This document shows positions 46,635 to 54,474 of a DNA stretch of 64,000 nt, piece after piece. The notes below the pieces were generated by a model, which searched no databases, was not told where the DNA came from, and saw only the letters and a program-made list of their open reading frames with translations. A program made the position numbers and the translations under genes. The stretch is from Xenophilus azovorans DSM 13620 (lineage in GTDB: Bacteria; Pseudomonadota; Gammaproteobacteria; Burkholderiales; Burkholderiaceae_C): the NCBI RefSeq assembly GCF_000745855.1, contig NZ_JQKD01000018.1, forward strand, positions 48,658 to 112,657, written 5' to 3'. Each line of letters begins with the position of its first letter. Position 1 is the stretch's first letter.

Positions 46635-46970
46635 TCAAAGGCAGGGAGCGACGGTCGCGGGCTCGTCGTGCTGCACCGCGAGGCTCTCGTCGAGGTAGCG
46701 CATGTCCACGTCGCCCACGCGGATCACGTCGCGGTGGTGCAGTTGGCAGCGCTCGATGCGGCGCCCGTTGACGTGGGTGCCGTTGCTGCTGTCGAGGTCG
46801 CTCAGATAGACCCCCTCGTCGCGCAGCGAGATCAGCGCGTGGACGCGGCTGACCAGCGGCGCGTCCAGCGGCAGATCGCTGCTGTGCGCGCGGCCGATGG
46901 TCATCCTCGGCCGGTCGAGTTCGATGATTTGACGCTCACCCCCGTGACGGGTGACGATCAGCTTGTGCAT
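46635..46970 (-). CDS. FHA-domain protein
   Basis: At 111 residues, almost the whole protein is a forkhead-associated phosphothreonine-binding domain: RPRMTIGRAHSSDLPLDAPL and VSRVHALISLRDEG, then LSDLDSSNGTHVNGRRI. The conserved Gly-Arg, Ser-x-x-His and Ser-Asn-Gly-Thr motifs are intact. No kinase or secretion genes are nearby, so its partner is unknown. The start ATG 46970 has a leading GGTGACC but no strong ribosome-binding site. Confidence 0.85.
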   Translation of the reverse strand: MHKLIVTRHGGERQIIELDRPRMTIGRAHSSDLPLDAPLVSRVHALISLRDEGVYLSDLDSSNGTHVNGRRIERCQLHHRDVIRVGDVDMRYLDESLAVQHDEPATVAPCL

Positions 46971-47086
46971 GGTGACCTGGCTCCCCCTGAAAGTCCCTGA
47001 ACATGATCCGTGACAGCCGCGCCGCACGTCGGCAGCGCCATGGACCGCATGGTCGGTCACCGCAAGGGGCCAGCGTGAGCGAAAAG

Positions 47087-47114
47087 TTGACGAAGTGTTG
47101 ACTTTCGTTTCAAT
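47087..47114 (+). promoter_or_regulatory. Possible promoter before the Mpo1-like gene
   Basis: TTGACG (47087-47092) and TTCAAT (47109-47114) at 16-bp spacing resemble a sigma-70 promoter. A second TTGACT at 47098 repeats GTTGAC 11 bp downstream. The -10 match is only 4 of 6. Confidence 0.3.
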
Positions 47115-47168
47115 TTTCGAGGCCCCGTGAACTTTTACCAGGGCCATGCCGACAAGGAGACAGACACG

Positions 47169-47639
47169 ATGACGACGCAGACCACCCCCTCCTGGACCGC
47201 GGGCGAAGGCGCCCGGCGGATCGACGTGCTGCTGGCGCACTACGGCGAAAGCCACCGCCATCCGGTGAACGAGTTCATCCACGTGCTGGCCATCCCGGCG
47301 ATCATGTTCAGCCTGGTCGGGCTGCTGTTCGCCCTGCACCCCTGGGTGGCCTACGCCTTCCTCGCCCTGAGCCTGGTGTACTACGTGCGCCTGCGCTCGC
47401 CGGTCTTCCTGGTGGTGATGGTGCTGTGGACGGCGCTGATCCTGGCGGCCGTGCACGCGCTGGGCGGGCGGGTGCTGCCGGTGTCGGTGGCCGTGTTCGT
47501 GGTGGCCTGGATCTTCCAGTTCATCGGCCACAAGGTCGAAGGGAAGAAACCTTCCTTCTTCGAGGACCTCCAATACCTCTACGTCGGCCCGCTGTTCGTC
47601 GCCGCGCTGGGGCTGAGGCGGCTGGGCATCCGCTGGTAG
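47169..47639 (+). CDS. Mpo1-like (DUF962) membrane protein
   Basis: A 156-residue protein has four hydrophobic segments and the DUF962 histidine pattern HYGESHRHPVNEFIHVLAIP with FIGHKVEGKKPSFFEDLQYL. In yeast the homologue Mpo1 is an iron-dependent dioxygenase of 2-hydroxy fatty acids; the bacterial role is inferred. ATG 47169 is preferred over GTG 47127 because AAGGAGACAGACACG provides a ribosome-binding site. Confidence 0.82.
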   Translation: MTTQTTPSWTAGEGARRIDVLLAHYGESHRHPVNEFIHVLAIPAIMFSLVGLLFALHPWVAYAFLALSLVYYVRLRSPVFLVVMVLWTALILAAVHALGGRVLPVSVAVFVVAWIFQFIGHKVEGKKPSFFEDLQYLYVGPLFVAALGLRRLGIRW

Positions 47640-47715
47640 GGGGTGTCTCGCGGCGCTGGCCGGCAGAGGATCAGAAAAACTATCAATTTCTTCATGGTCA
47701 TTGGGAACTCCCGTT

Positions 47716-47742
47716 TTAGCACTCTCTCTAACCGAGTGCTAA
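47716..47742 (+). promoter_or_regulatory. CIRCE element (HrcA operator) upstream of rpoH
   Basis: TTAGCACTC (47716-47724), a 9-bp spacer (47725-47733) and GAGTGCTAA (47734-47742) match the CIRCE consensus without a mismatch. It ends 31 bp before the rpoH start, so HrcA should repress rpoH transcription. Confidence 0.95.
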
Positions 47743-47773
47743 CATGAAATACCAACCAAGGAGCATCCCCGAT

Positions 47774-48709
47774 ATGACAAGTCTGTCTGGATCTTCCGCC
47801 AACCAGTTGGCCGTGGCCAACCCGTGGGCTGTCGTGCCCTCGCTCGGCAATCTGGACGCCTACATTTCCGCCGCCAACCGGCTTCCCCTGCTGACGCAGG
47901 AGGAGGAGCAGCGCTATGCGCGCCGGCTGCGCGACCACAACGACCTTGAGGCCGCCGGGGCGCTGGTACTGTCGCACCTGCGGCTGGTGATTTCCATCTC
48001 CCGTCAGTACCTGGGCTACGGGCTGCCGCACGGCGACCTGATCCAGGAAGGCAACGTCGGCCTGATGAAGGCCGTCAAGCGCTTCGACCCGGACCAGGGC
48101 GTGCGCCTGGTGAGCTACGCCATCCACTGGATCAAGGCCGAGATCCACGAGTACATCCTGAAGAACTGGCGCATGGTGAAGGTGGCCACCACCAAGGCCC
48201 AGCGCAAGCTGTTCTTCAACCTGCGGTCGATGAAGCAGGGCTTCAAGGCCGAGGCGGCCGACGCCGACACGCACCGCGAGACGCTGAACACCGACGAGAT
48301 CGGCGAGGTGGCGCGCCACCTGAACGTGAAGCCGGAGGAGGTGGTCGAGATGGAGACCCGCATGTCCGGCGGCGACGTGGTGCTGGACCCCTCCCCCTCG
48401 GACGACGGCGAGGAAGCCTACGGCCCGATCGCCTACTTGGCCGACGCCTCGCAGGAGCCGACGGCGCAACTGGAGTCGCGCCAGCGCGAGCGCCTGTCCA
48501 CCGATGGCATCGCCACGGCCCTGGAGACGCTGGACCCACGCAGCCGCCGCATCGTCGAGGAGCGCTGGCTCAAGGTCAACGACGACGGCTCGGGCGGCAT
48601 GACGCTGCACGAACTGGCGGCGGACTACGGCGTCTCGGCCGAGCGCATCCGGCAGATCGAATCGGCCGCGATGAAGAAGATGAGGAAGGCGCTGGCCGAA
48701 TACGCCTGA
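47774..48709 (+). CDS. rpoH: Heat-shock sigma factor RpoH (sigma-32)
   Basis: The 311-residue sigma factor has region 2 (HGDLIQEGNVGLMKAVKRFD, then VSYAIHWIKAEIHEYI), the RpoH box AQRKLFFNLRSMK that separates it from RpoD/RpoS, and region 4 (LHELAADYGVSAERIRQIES). ATG 47774 is chosen for the canonical MTSLSG... start and AAGGAG 11 nt upstream; an in-frame ATG at 47744 lies 2 bp after the CIRCE and has no ribosome-binding site. A terminator follows 18 bp after the stop. Confidence 0.96.
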   Translation: MTSLSGSSANQLAVANPWAVVPSLGNLDAYISAANRLPLLTQEEEQRYARRLRDHNDLEAAGALVLSHLRLVISISRQYLGYGLPHGDLIQEGNVGLMKAVKRFDPDQGVRLVSYAIHWIKAEIHEYILKNWRMVKVATTKAQRKLFFNLRSMKQGFKAEAADADTHRETLNTDEIGEVARHLNVKPEEVVEMETRMSGGDVVLDPSPSDDGEEAYGPIAYLADASQEPTAQLESRQRERLSTDGIATALETLDPRSRRIVEERWLKVNDDGSGGMTLHELAADYGVSAERIRQIESAAMKKMRKALAEYA

Positions 48710-48726
48710 GCGCCCTGCCCTCCACG

Positions 48727-48755
48727 AACCCGGCCCCGGCCGGGTTTTCTTTTTG
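48727..48755 (+). terminator. Terminator of rpoH
   Basis: AACCCGGCC (48727-48735) and GGCCGGGTT (48738-48746) form a GC-rich stem (with a few bases opening for the loop), followed by TTTCTTTTTG. It lies 18 bp after the rpoH stop, at the convergent end with the repair gene. Confidence 0.85.
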
Positions 48756-48767
48756 CCCGGCGCGCCG

Positions 48768-49598
48768 CTATGGCAACGAGCGCAGCGCCCGGCGCACAAC
48801 GTAGCGGGTGGCGGCCGTGTCGCTCTCGCGCAGCCAGCGCGCCCCCAACTCGCGCACCCACGCGCCCTGGCTCTTGCCCGCGTCGTTGAGCCAGTTGGCC
48901 ACGGAGTTCTGCACGTAGCGGCTGGCGTCCGCGCGCAGCGGCTCCAGGAGCGGCAGCGCGCGCCAGGGCTCGCGCTGCAAGGCGGGGATCGGCGCGCACC
49001 ACACGCCGCGCGGGCGGGTCAACTCGGTGGCGAAACGGCGGATGTTCTCGTCGGCGTCGGCCGTCCAGGGCACGAGCCGGCCGATGGCCTCGTCGATGGC
49101 GGCGATCGCCGCATCGCGCACCGCCATCCAGGCGAACTCGCGCACGCCGAAATGCGGGTCGGCCGCAAAACGCCGCACGGCCGCCAGTTGCTGCGGCAGC
49201 GCCAGGCCGGAGATGCAGACCCAGTGCGTGGCCCAGCCGCGCGCGGCATCGCTCGGATGCGAGGCCAGCCGGTGGGCGACGGCGTCGCGCTCCGGATGCT
49301 CCGCAGCGAGGTCGTACAGCGCGCGGGCGATGTGGGTGTGGCGCTGCATGGGCTTGAAGGCATCCAGCATCGCCAGCGTGTCGGCCAGGCGCTCGTGCGC
49401 CGGATCCAGGCCGATGTCGGCCGCCACCCGGCGGGCCAGGCGGGGCGTGTCCAGCGCCAGGAACTCGTTGAGGTTGACGGTCTCCAGCCGTCCGTCGCTC
49501 AGCGCCTCGAGGACCTCGGGCGGGATGAGCGCGATGCGGAAGGCTCCCTTGCGCGCGCGCAGATGCTCGACCGACATGCCGCGCGCCGCCCGGCTCAC
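48768..49598 (-). CDS. DNA alkylation repair protein (HEAT-repeat glycosylase-like)
   Basis: A protein of up to 276 residues is made almost entirely of HEAT-like helix pairs. The phrases PQQLAAVRRFAADPHFGVRE and RYVQNSVANWLNDAGK resemble the AlkC/AlkD superfamily of DNA glycosylases that remove alkylated bases. Two starts are possible: GTG 49598, overlapping the sco stop as GTGA, and ATG 49577 (MSVEHLRARKGAF), where the family N-terminus usually begins. It is the last gene of the cytochrome-assembly run, but its role is unrelated to it. Confidence 0.75.
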   Translation of the reverse strand: MSRAARGMSVEHLRARKGAFRIALIPPEVLEALSDGRLETVNLNEFLALDTPRLARRVAADIGLDPAHERLADTLAMLDAFKPMQRHTHIARALYDLAAEHPERDAVAHRLASHPSDAARGWATHWVCISGLALPQQLAAVRRFAADPHFGVREFAWMAVRDAAIAAIDEAIGRLVPWTADADENIRRFATELTRPRGVWCAPIPALQREPWRALPLLEPLRADASRYVQNSVANWLNDAGKSQGAWVRELGARWLRESDTAATRYVVRRALRSLP

Positions 49599-50221
49599 CC
49601 GGCGGATGCCGCCAGCAGCGCCTTCACGTCGGCCAGCATCGCGTCCGCGCCGGCGCCGTAGCGCGCGTACAGGCGCAGGCGCCCTTCGGGGTCGTACACG
49701 TAGCTGGCGGCGGAGTGATCCATCGAGTAGCTGGTGGGCGTCTTGCCGTCCACCTTCTTGTAGTAGACCTTGTAGTCCTTGGCCATCGCGGCCAGTTCCT
49801 CGGGCGTGGGGATGAGGGCCACGAAGGCCGGGTCGAAGGCCTCCATGTAGGCCTTCATCACCTCCGGCGTGTCGCGCTCGGGATCGACGGTGACGAACAC
49901 GACCTGCAGCCGCTCGCCCTCCGCACCCAGCTTGCGCTTGACTTCGGCCATCTCGGCCATGGTCGTCGGGCAGACGTCAGGGCACTGGGCGTAGCCGAAG
50001 AACAGCACCACCACTTTGCCGCGGAAGTCGGCCAACGTGCGTTCCCGGCCCGAGGTGTCCTTCAGGCGGAAGTCGCGCGCATAGTCGGCGCCGGTGATGT
50101 CCACGCCGTTGAAGCTCGGCTTGGATTCGGTGCAGCCCGCCAGCGTCAGGCCGGCGAGCGAGGCAGCGCCGGCCCAGCCCGCCAGGGCGGCCATCGATCG
50201 GAGTGCGTCGCGCTTGTGCAT
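49595..50221 (-). CDS. SCO1/SenC copper-chaperone lipoprotein
   Basis: The 208-residue thioredoxin-fold protein delivers copper to the CuA site of cytochrome oxidase. The copper ligands are CPDVC in FGYAQCPDVCPTTM (near residue 80) and the His in YSMDHSAASYVYD. A lipobox (LTLAGC, Cys near 30) and signal peptide give membrane anchoring. It lies 3 bp after ctaB and in the same operon as ctaA, surf1 and ctaB. Confidence 0.95.
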   Translation of the reverse strand: MHKRDALRSMAALAGWAGAASLAGLTLAGCTESKPSFNGVDITGADYARDFRLKDTSGRERTLADFRGKVVVLFFGYAQCPDVCPTTMAEMAEVKRKLGAEGERLQVVFVTVDPERDTPEVMKAYMEAFDPAFVALIPTPEELAAMAKDYKVYYKKVDGKTPTSYSMDHSAASYVYDPEGRLRLYARYGAGADAMLADVKALLAASAG

Positions 50222-50224
50222 GGG

Positions 50225-51130
50225 TCAGAGCAGGTAGTGGTCGACGAGCAATGCGGCGAACAGCACGCTCAGGTGGATCAGCGAGAAGCGGAAAGTCTTG
50301 CGCGCCAGCGCGTCGGAGTACGAGCGCCACAGCGCGAAGCCGTAGCCGCAGAAGCCCAGGCTCACGGCCGTTGCCACCGCCAGGTAGAACCAGCCGCTCA
50401 TGCCGTAGATGAAGGGCAGCAGGCAGGCGGCGAACAGGATCAGCGTGTACAGCAGGATCTGCAGCCGGGTGAACTCGTTGCCGTGCGTCACCGGCAGCAT
50501 CGGCAGCCCGGCCTTGCGGTAGTCCTCGACCCGGTACAGGGCCAGCGCCCAGAAGTGCGGCGGCGTCCAGAGAAAGATGATGAGGAAGAGGATGAAGGCC
50601 TCGGGTCCGACCTCGCCGGTCATCGCCGCCCAGCCCAGCACCGGCGGCATCGCGCCCGAGGCGCCGCCGATCACGATGTTCTGCGGCGTCAGCGGCTTGA
50701 GCACCACCGTGTAGATCACCGCGTAACCGACGAAGGTGGCGAAGGTCAGCCACATGGTCAGCGGGTTGACCGCGAACCACAGCAGCAGCGAGCCCGCCAG
50801 GCACAGCCCGGCAGAGAAGGTGAGCGTCTGCCGGTCGCTCAGCTCGCCGCGCGCGGTGGGCCGCCAGGCGGTGCGCTTCATGCGCGCGTCGATGCCCTTC
50901 TCGACCAGGCAGTTGAAGGCGGCCGCGGCGCCGGCCACCAGCCAGATGCCGAAGCAGGCGACGAAGGCGCGCCACACGTCGGCCATCGAGGGCACGCCCG
51001 GCACGGCCAACACCATGCCGATGAGCGCGCAGAAGACGATCAGCTGCACCACGCGCGGCTTGGTCAGCGCGTAGAACTGGCGCACCACGCTGGAGCGGGC
51101 TGCGGCCTGTGCGGACAGCGGCGTGCTCAT
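50225..51130 (-). CDS. ctaB: Heme O synthase (protoheme IX farnesyltransferase)
   Basis: The 301-residue polytopic prenyltransferase adds farnesyl to heme b. The prenyl-diphosphate site includes [20 protein letters not shown] near 75-95, and the second acidic motif is in [20 protein letters not shown]. About nine membrane segments are readable. It overlaps the ctaA stop by 4 bp. Confidence 0.95.
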   Translation of the reverse strand: MSTPLSAQAAARSSVVRQFYALTKPRVVQLIVFCALIGMVLAVPGVPSMADVWRAFVACFGIWLVAGAAAAFNCLVEKGIDARMKRTAWRPTARGELSDRQTLTFSAGLCLAGSLLLWFAVNPLTMWLTFATFVGYAVIYTVVLKPLTPQNIVIGGASGAMPPVLGWAAMTGEVGPEAFILFLIIFLWTPPHFWALALYRVEDYRKAGLPMLPVTHGNEFTRLQILLYTLILFAACLLPFIYGMSGWFYLAVATAVSLGFCGYGFALWRSYSDALARKTFRFSLIHLSVLFAALLVDHYLL

Positions 51131-52401
51131 CGCGCGGGTACCTCCTTCAGGACGACGGCCGGCTCATCCGCCGCGGCCGGCACGCCCTGGCGCCGGCTCT
51201 CGCACAGCGCCCAGGTCAGCACCACGGCCATGGCGGCGGCGCCGCCGGTGTGCAGCACCGCCGCGGCCAGCGGCCAGCCCAGCAGCACATTGCCCAGGCC
51301 CGTGGCCAGCTGCAGCGCCGCCAGCGCCGCCAGCCAGCGCCCCTGCGCCCGCAGCGCGGGCACACGCATCAGCCGCACGGCCGCCACAACCAGCACCGCC
51401 AGCACCACGTAGGCGACCAGCCGGTGCACGTAGTGGATGGCGGTGAGCGCTGCGAATTCGAGCGGCACGCCCTCGCGCGTGTGGCCGAGTTCGCGCCAGA
51501 CCTGGAAGCCCTGCTCGAAGTTCATCGGCGGCCACCAGCTCCCCTGGCACTGCGGGAACTGGGTGCAGGCGAGCACCGCGTAGTTGGTGCTGACCCAGCC
51601 GCCCAACGCGATCTGCAGCACCAGCAGCGCCATGGCGGCCCACAGCAGGGTGCGCAGCCCGGCGCCGATCGACAGAGGTGCGCGGCCGGCGGCCGCCTGG
51701 CGGTAGCGCACAGCCTGGATGCACAGCAGCGCCAGCAGCAGCACGGCGCCCAGCAGGTGCAGCGTCACGATGGCCGGGTACAGCCGCCAGGTGACGGTGA
51801 GCGCCCCGAACGCCCCCTGGATGCACACCCACACCAGCGTGGCGGCAGGCCACCACGCGCTGATGGTGCCCCCAGGACCGGGCTGCGCCCGGCCCGCCCC
51901 CCGAGGGGGATGAGGAAGCTTGGGGCGGCCCGGCGTTTCCTCATGCGTGCCCTGCCCCCGCAGGACGGGCCTGGCACGCTGCCGGCGCCGCGCCCACCAG
52001 GTCAGGGCGGCCAGCGCCAGGATGAGCGCGCCGACGCCGGTGGCGAGGTAGCGGTGGACCATCTCCACCCAGGCCTTGGAATGGGTGACGGGGCCGGTGG
52101 GCTGCGCCGCCTGCGCCATGGCGATCTCGTGCCGGGCGCCCAGCGGGCTGGCGTTGCCGTAGCAGCCTGGCCAGTCCGGGCAGCCCAGGCCGGAATCGGT
52201 GAGCCGGGTGAAGGCGCCGAACAGCGTCAGGTCGAAGGTGAGGAACAGCGTCAGCACCGTCAGCGCGTGCAGCCGGCGGGCCGGCCCGCTGCCCGCGTTG
52301 CGGTGCCAGACCCAGAGCAGCGGCCCCAGCGCCAGCAGCGCGCCCACGCCGAGCAGCCAGGCGATGGGCGCGAGGTCGTACAGCGGCTGCGAGGTGTTCA
52401 T
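51127..52401 (-). CDS. ctaA: Heme A synthase (COX15/CtaA family) with an inserted loop
   Basis: The 424-residue integral membrane enzyme oxidises heme O to heme A. The heme-ligand histidines lie in [33 protein letters not shown] and [27 protein letters not shown] and [18 protein letters not shown] are the conserved loop motifs. Between TM3 and TM4, residues of about 140-172 form an extra Arg/Gly/Pro-rich loop that lacks conservation and is encoded by a repetitive palindromic element (51879-51983). Length exceeds the usual size by about 35. Start ATG 52401 overlaps the preceding gene by 4 bp. Confidence 0.94.
   Translation of the reverse strand: MNTSQPLYDLAPIAWLLGVGALLALGPLLWVWHRNAGSGPARRLHALTVLTLFLTFDLTLFGAFTRLTDSGLGCPDWPGCYGNASPLGARHEIAMAQAAQPTGPVTHSKAWVEMVHRYLATGVGALILALAALTWWARRRQRARPVLRGQGTHEETPGRPKLPHPPRGAGRAQPGPGGTISAWWPAATLVWVCIQGAFGALTVTWRLYPAIVTLHLLGAVLLLALLCIQAVRYRQAAAGRAPLSIGAGLRTLLWAAMALLVLQIALGGWVSTNYAVLACTQFPQCQGSWWPPMNFEQGFQVWRELGHTREGVPLEFAALTAIHYVHRLVAYVVLAVLVVAAVRLMRVPALRAQGRWLAALAALQLATGLGNVLLGWPLAAAVLHTGGAAAMAVVLTWALCESRRQGVPAAADEPAVVLKEVPAR
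51879..51983 (-). repeat. Dispersed palindromic element translated within ctaA
   Basis: On the minus strand, CGCCGGGCCGCCCCAAG (51919-51935 reversed), a 10-bp gap and CCCCCTCGGGGG appear in the same order as in the element at 54218-54257. The 17-mer is identical between the two. TGAGGAA (51911-51917) and TTCCTCA (51937-51943) flank it as inverted arms, and GCGTGCC/GGCACGC lies just outside. It is in frame and encodes the extra CtaA loop. Confidence 0.8.
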
Positions 52402-53108
52402 CGGCCCGCGTTGTCCCAGGAGGAGGAAGCGCGCAGCAGGCGCTCCAGGTCGCGCTTGGCCTTGGCCGCGCCGGGCACGTCCATGCGCGCCGGGAAGCGC
52501 ATCATCCAGTGGCCCATCGGGTCGACCACGAAGAAGTGCTCGGCCAGCGCATGCCCGGCCTGCGGCGCGAGCCATTGCGCGAGCTGCGCCGGGGGCACGC
52601 GCAGCACGGTGGCGTCGTGCAGGGCGTTGGCCAGGCGCTCGGGCACCGGCGCCTCGTCCGAGACCAGCCACACGCGGTCGAGGCGGCCCTTCTCGCGGCC
52701 CAGGCTCTCGCGCAACTGGCGCTGCAGGTACAGCTGCTGCTCGCACAGGGCATCGCAGGCGGCGTCGGCCACGGCGATCAGCAGCCACTGGCCCTTCAGG
52801 CTGCGCAGGTCCACCGCCGCGCCGTCGGGCGTGCGCGCGGTGACGGCGGGCAGCTCGCGCTGCGGATCGATCAGCTCGCCGTACACGCGGCGGCCTTCGG
52901 GGCGGATCACGTAGTAGGTGAAGTAGGAAGCGATGACCGGCGCCGCGCAGCACAGCAGCACGGCGATCATCTTCCAGCGGCCCAGCGCGGTGCGGCGCGC
53001 CTGCTCCTGCCCGCCGAGCGCCTCGCGCGGCGTGGGCATCGAATGCACGGTCAGGCCCAGCGGCTCGTCAGCGACGGCGGCGGGGAGCGATGAGTTGGAA
53101 CCAGACAT
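52398..53108 (-). CDS. Membrane protein of the cytochrome oxidase assembly operon
   Basis: The 236-residue protein has one clear membrane segment (KMIAVLLCCAAPVIASYFTY, near 52-71) and a periplasmic part that looks like a degraded thioredoxin fold related to SCO (LKGQWLLIAVADAACDALCE, VDPMGHWMMRFP). The usual copper CXXXC pair is present as C-D-A-L-C. ATG 53108 is taken because relatives share EPLGLTVHSMP, which precedes the alternative ATG 53039. It overlaps surf1 by 41 bp. A role as copper or redox helper is inference. Confidence 0.7.
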   Translation of the reverse strand: MSGSNSSLPAAVADEPLGLTVHSMPTPREALGGQEQARRTALGRWKMIAVLLCCAAPVIASYFTYYVIRPEGRRVYGELIDPQRELPAVTARTPDGAAVDLRSLKGQWLLIAVADAACDALCEQQLYLQRQLRESLGREKGRLDRVWLVSDEAPVPERLANALHDATVLRVPPAQLAQWLAPQAGHALAEHFFVVDPMGHWMMRFPARMDVPGAAKAKRDLERLLRASSSWDNAGR

Positions 53109-53877
53109 AGAGGATGACCAGCAGGCCGGCGAGGCCGAACCACTGGAAGGCATAGCCGTAGTGCTTTTCGATGCCGAGCGCCGGGGGCGGCCAGTCGCGC
53201 TGCAGGCCTTCCGAGGCGGGCCCGATCTGCTGGAGCGACACCTCGGTGCGCAGCGGCAGGCCGGTTTCGGTGCGGAAGGCCGCGAGGTCCAGATTCTGCC
53301 GGATGCGCGACACCGCTGCGTCAGCAGCCTTGGTGGGCCCGGGGTCGGCCGTGGCGGCCGGTTGGGCGGGCAGATCGGCGCCCAGTTGCAGGAGCTGCGA
53401 CGGCGGCGGCTCGATGCGCGCCTGCACGTCCACCAGGCCGGTGGGGGTGTCCACCGGCGGGAGCTGCGTGCGGTCCACGAAGTTGCGCTGCACCCAGCCG
53501 CGCTGGACCATCACCGCCTGCTCGGTGCCCTCCAGCGCCAGCGGGGTGAGCACGTAGAAGCCCGCCACGCCGTGCATCTGCCGGTTGTCCAGGTAGACCG
53601 TCTGCGCCGGCAGCCACAGCCCGCGCAGGTGCACAGTGCGGTGCATCTCGGTGGCCGGCTGCTCGATGGACAGGAAGGTCTCCATGTCCAGCGGCGGATA
53701 GTCCTTCTGGGCCTCGATGCCGGCCTGCAGCGCCTCCTTGTAGGCTGCGCGCGAGAGCTGCCAGCGCCCCAGCGACAGGGTCAGCGCGATCATCGCCAGC
53801 GTGGCGAGCGTGACCAGCCAGAAACGCAGCGGGCTGCGCCGGGGCCGGCCCGGTTCTTCGAGCACGACGGGCTTCAT
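53068..53877 (-). CDS. SURF1-family cytochrome oxidase assembly protein
   Basis: The 269-residue protein has two membrane helices (about 20-38 and 240-260) flanking a periplasmic domain. SURF1 landmarks are LGRWQLSRAAYKEALQAG near the N-terminus, RGLWLPAQTVYLDNRQMHGV, VMVQRGWVQR and the C-terminal KHYGYAFQWFGLAGLLVILY. The family supports heme A insertion into oxidase subunit I. It is the first minus-strand gene of the assembly cluster; structural cox genes are not in the window. Confidence 0.94.
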   Translation of the reverse strand: MKPVVLEEPGRPRRSPLRFWLVTLATLAMIALTLSLGRWQLSRAAYKEALQAGIEAQKDYPPLDMETFLSIEQPATEMHRTVHLRGLWLPAQTVYLDNRQMHGVAGFYVLTPLALEGTEQAVMVQRGWVQRNFVDRTQLPPVDTPTGLVDVQARIEPPPSQLLQLGADLPAQPAATADPGPTKAADAAVSRIRQNLDLAAFRTETGLPLRTEVSLQQIGPASEGLQRDWPPPALGIEKHYGYAFQWFGLAGLLVILYVWFQLIAPRRRR

Positions 53878-53931
53878 GGACGGGTGGGGCAGCGGCGGCG
53901 CCGCAGCGCCGCGAGGCGGATAATCGGATTC

Positions 53932-54153
53932 ATGAAATACATCGTGGCCCTGGCCTTCGTGGGCATCCTGGCCAGCCTGGGCGGGGCGCTCTACTTCATG
54001 CTGCGGGACGGCCGAGACGGCCGGGCCAAGACGGGCGGCATGGTGCGCGCGCTGACGGTTCGGATCGGCCTGTCGGTGCTTTTGTTCCTGTGCATCCTGC
54101 TGGCCTGGAAGCTCGGCTACATCCAGCCAGGGGGCCTGCCGGTCGGCCACTGA
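53932..54153 (+). CDS. Twin-transmembrane protein of the cytochrome oxidase cluster (DUF2909-like)
   Basis: The 73-residue protein has two hydrophobic helices (IVALAFVGILASLGGALYFM and LSVLLFLCILLAWKLGYIQP) joined by a basic loop RDGRDGRAKTGGM. It is divergent from surf1 by 54 bp. Comparable short twin-helix genes normally sit next to coxC-surf1 in Burkholderiales; here the coxC side is occupied by the mobile element. Confidence 0.85.
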   Translation: MKYIVALAFVGILASLGGALYFMLRDGRDGRAKTGGMVRALTVRIGLSVLLFLCILLAWKLGYIQPGGLPVGH

Positions 54154-54189
54154 GGCCAGCTGCCGCGGCCCGGCGGCCACGCCCCAAGT

Positions 54190-54215
54190 AAAAAAGCGCC
54201 TTGCGGCGCTTTTTT
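54190..54215. terminator. Bidirectional terminator after the twin-TM gene
   Basis: AAAAAAGCGCC (54190-54200), a 4-nt loop TTGC and GGCGCTTTTTT (54205-54215) form a perfect 11-bp stem ending in T-runs on both strands. Confidence 0.9.
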
Positions 54216-54217
54216 GT

Positions 54218-54299
54218 CGCCGGGCCGCCCCAAGACAAAAAAGCATCCCCTCGGGGGATGGGGCAAGCGCGAAGCGGTTGGCCGAGGGGCCTTTTTTGT
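54218..54299. repeat. Palindromic intergenic element with long outer stem
   Basis: It begins with CGCCGGGCCGCCCCAAG (54218-54234), the same 17-mer found inside ctaA. It continues as a large imperfect hairpin: ACAAAAAAG (54235-54243) pairs with CTTTTTTGT (54291-54299), and inside it CCCCTCGGGGG (54247-54257) faces CCGAGGGG (54282-54289). The arrangement can also act as a second terminator. Confidence 0.75.
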
Positions 54300-54474
54300 T
54301 TCACGATGACTCCAGCCCGGTAGTTCGCTGGACTGCGCCGTAGCTAGATACAGCAGGTTTATCAATAACTTACGCGCGTCCATCATATGCCGGTGCTTTC
54401 TGAAACTTGACCCGGTTTTCCCTCGCGCCGCTCCTATCTGGCTCCTGGAATCCGGGTTGTTCCGAGGAGTCATC
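54300..54474 (+). other. Non-coding left-end region of the integrative element
   Basis: This region has no credible coding frame and visibly lower GC than its surroundings. It lies between the last chromosomal repeat and the integrase, so it should contain attL and integrase arm sites. The right end is outside the window, so the direct repeat cannot be identified. The last part carries CCGAGGAGTCATC, the integrase ribosome-binding site. Confidence 0.5.

Noticed and set aside
53932..54474. Claim that the element destroyed cytochrome oxidase genes
   Set aside because: The visible assembly genes are all intact, and structural cox genes may simply lie beyond the element outside the window.
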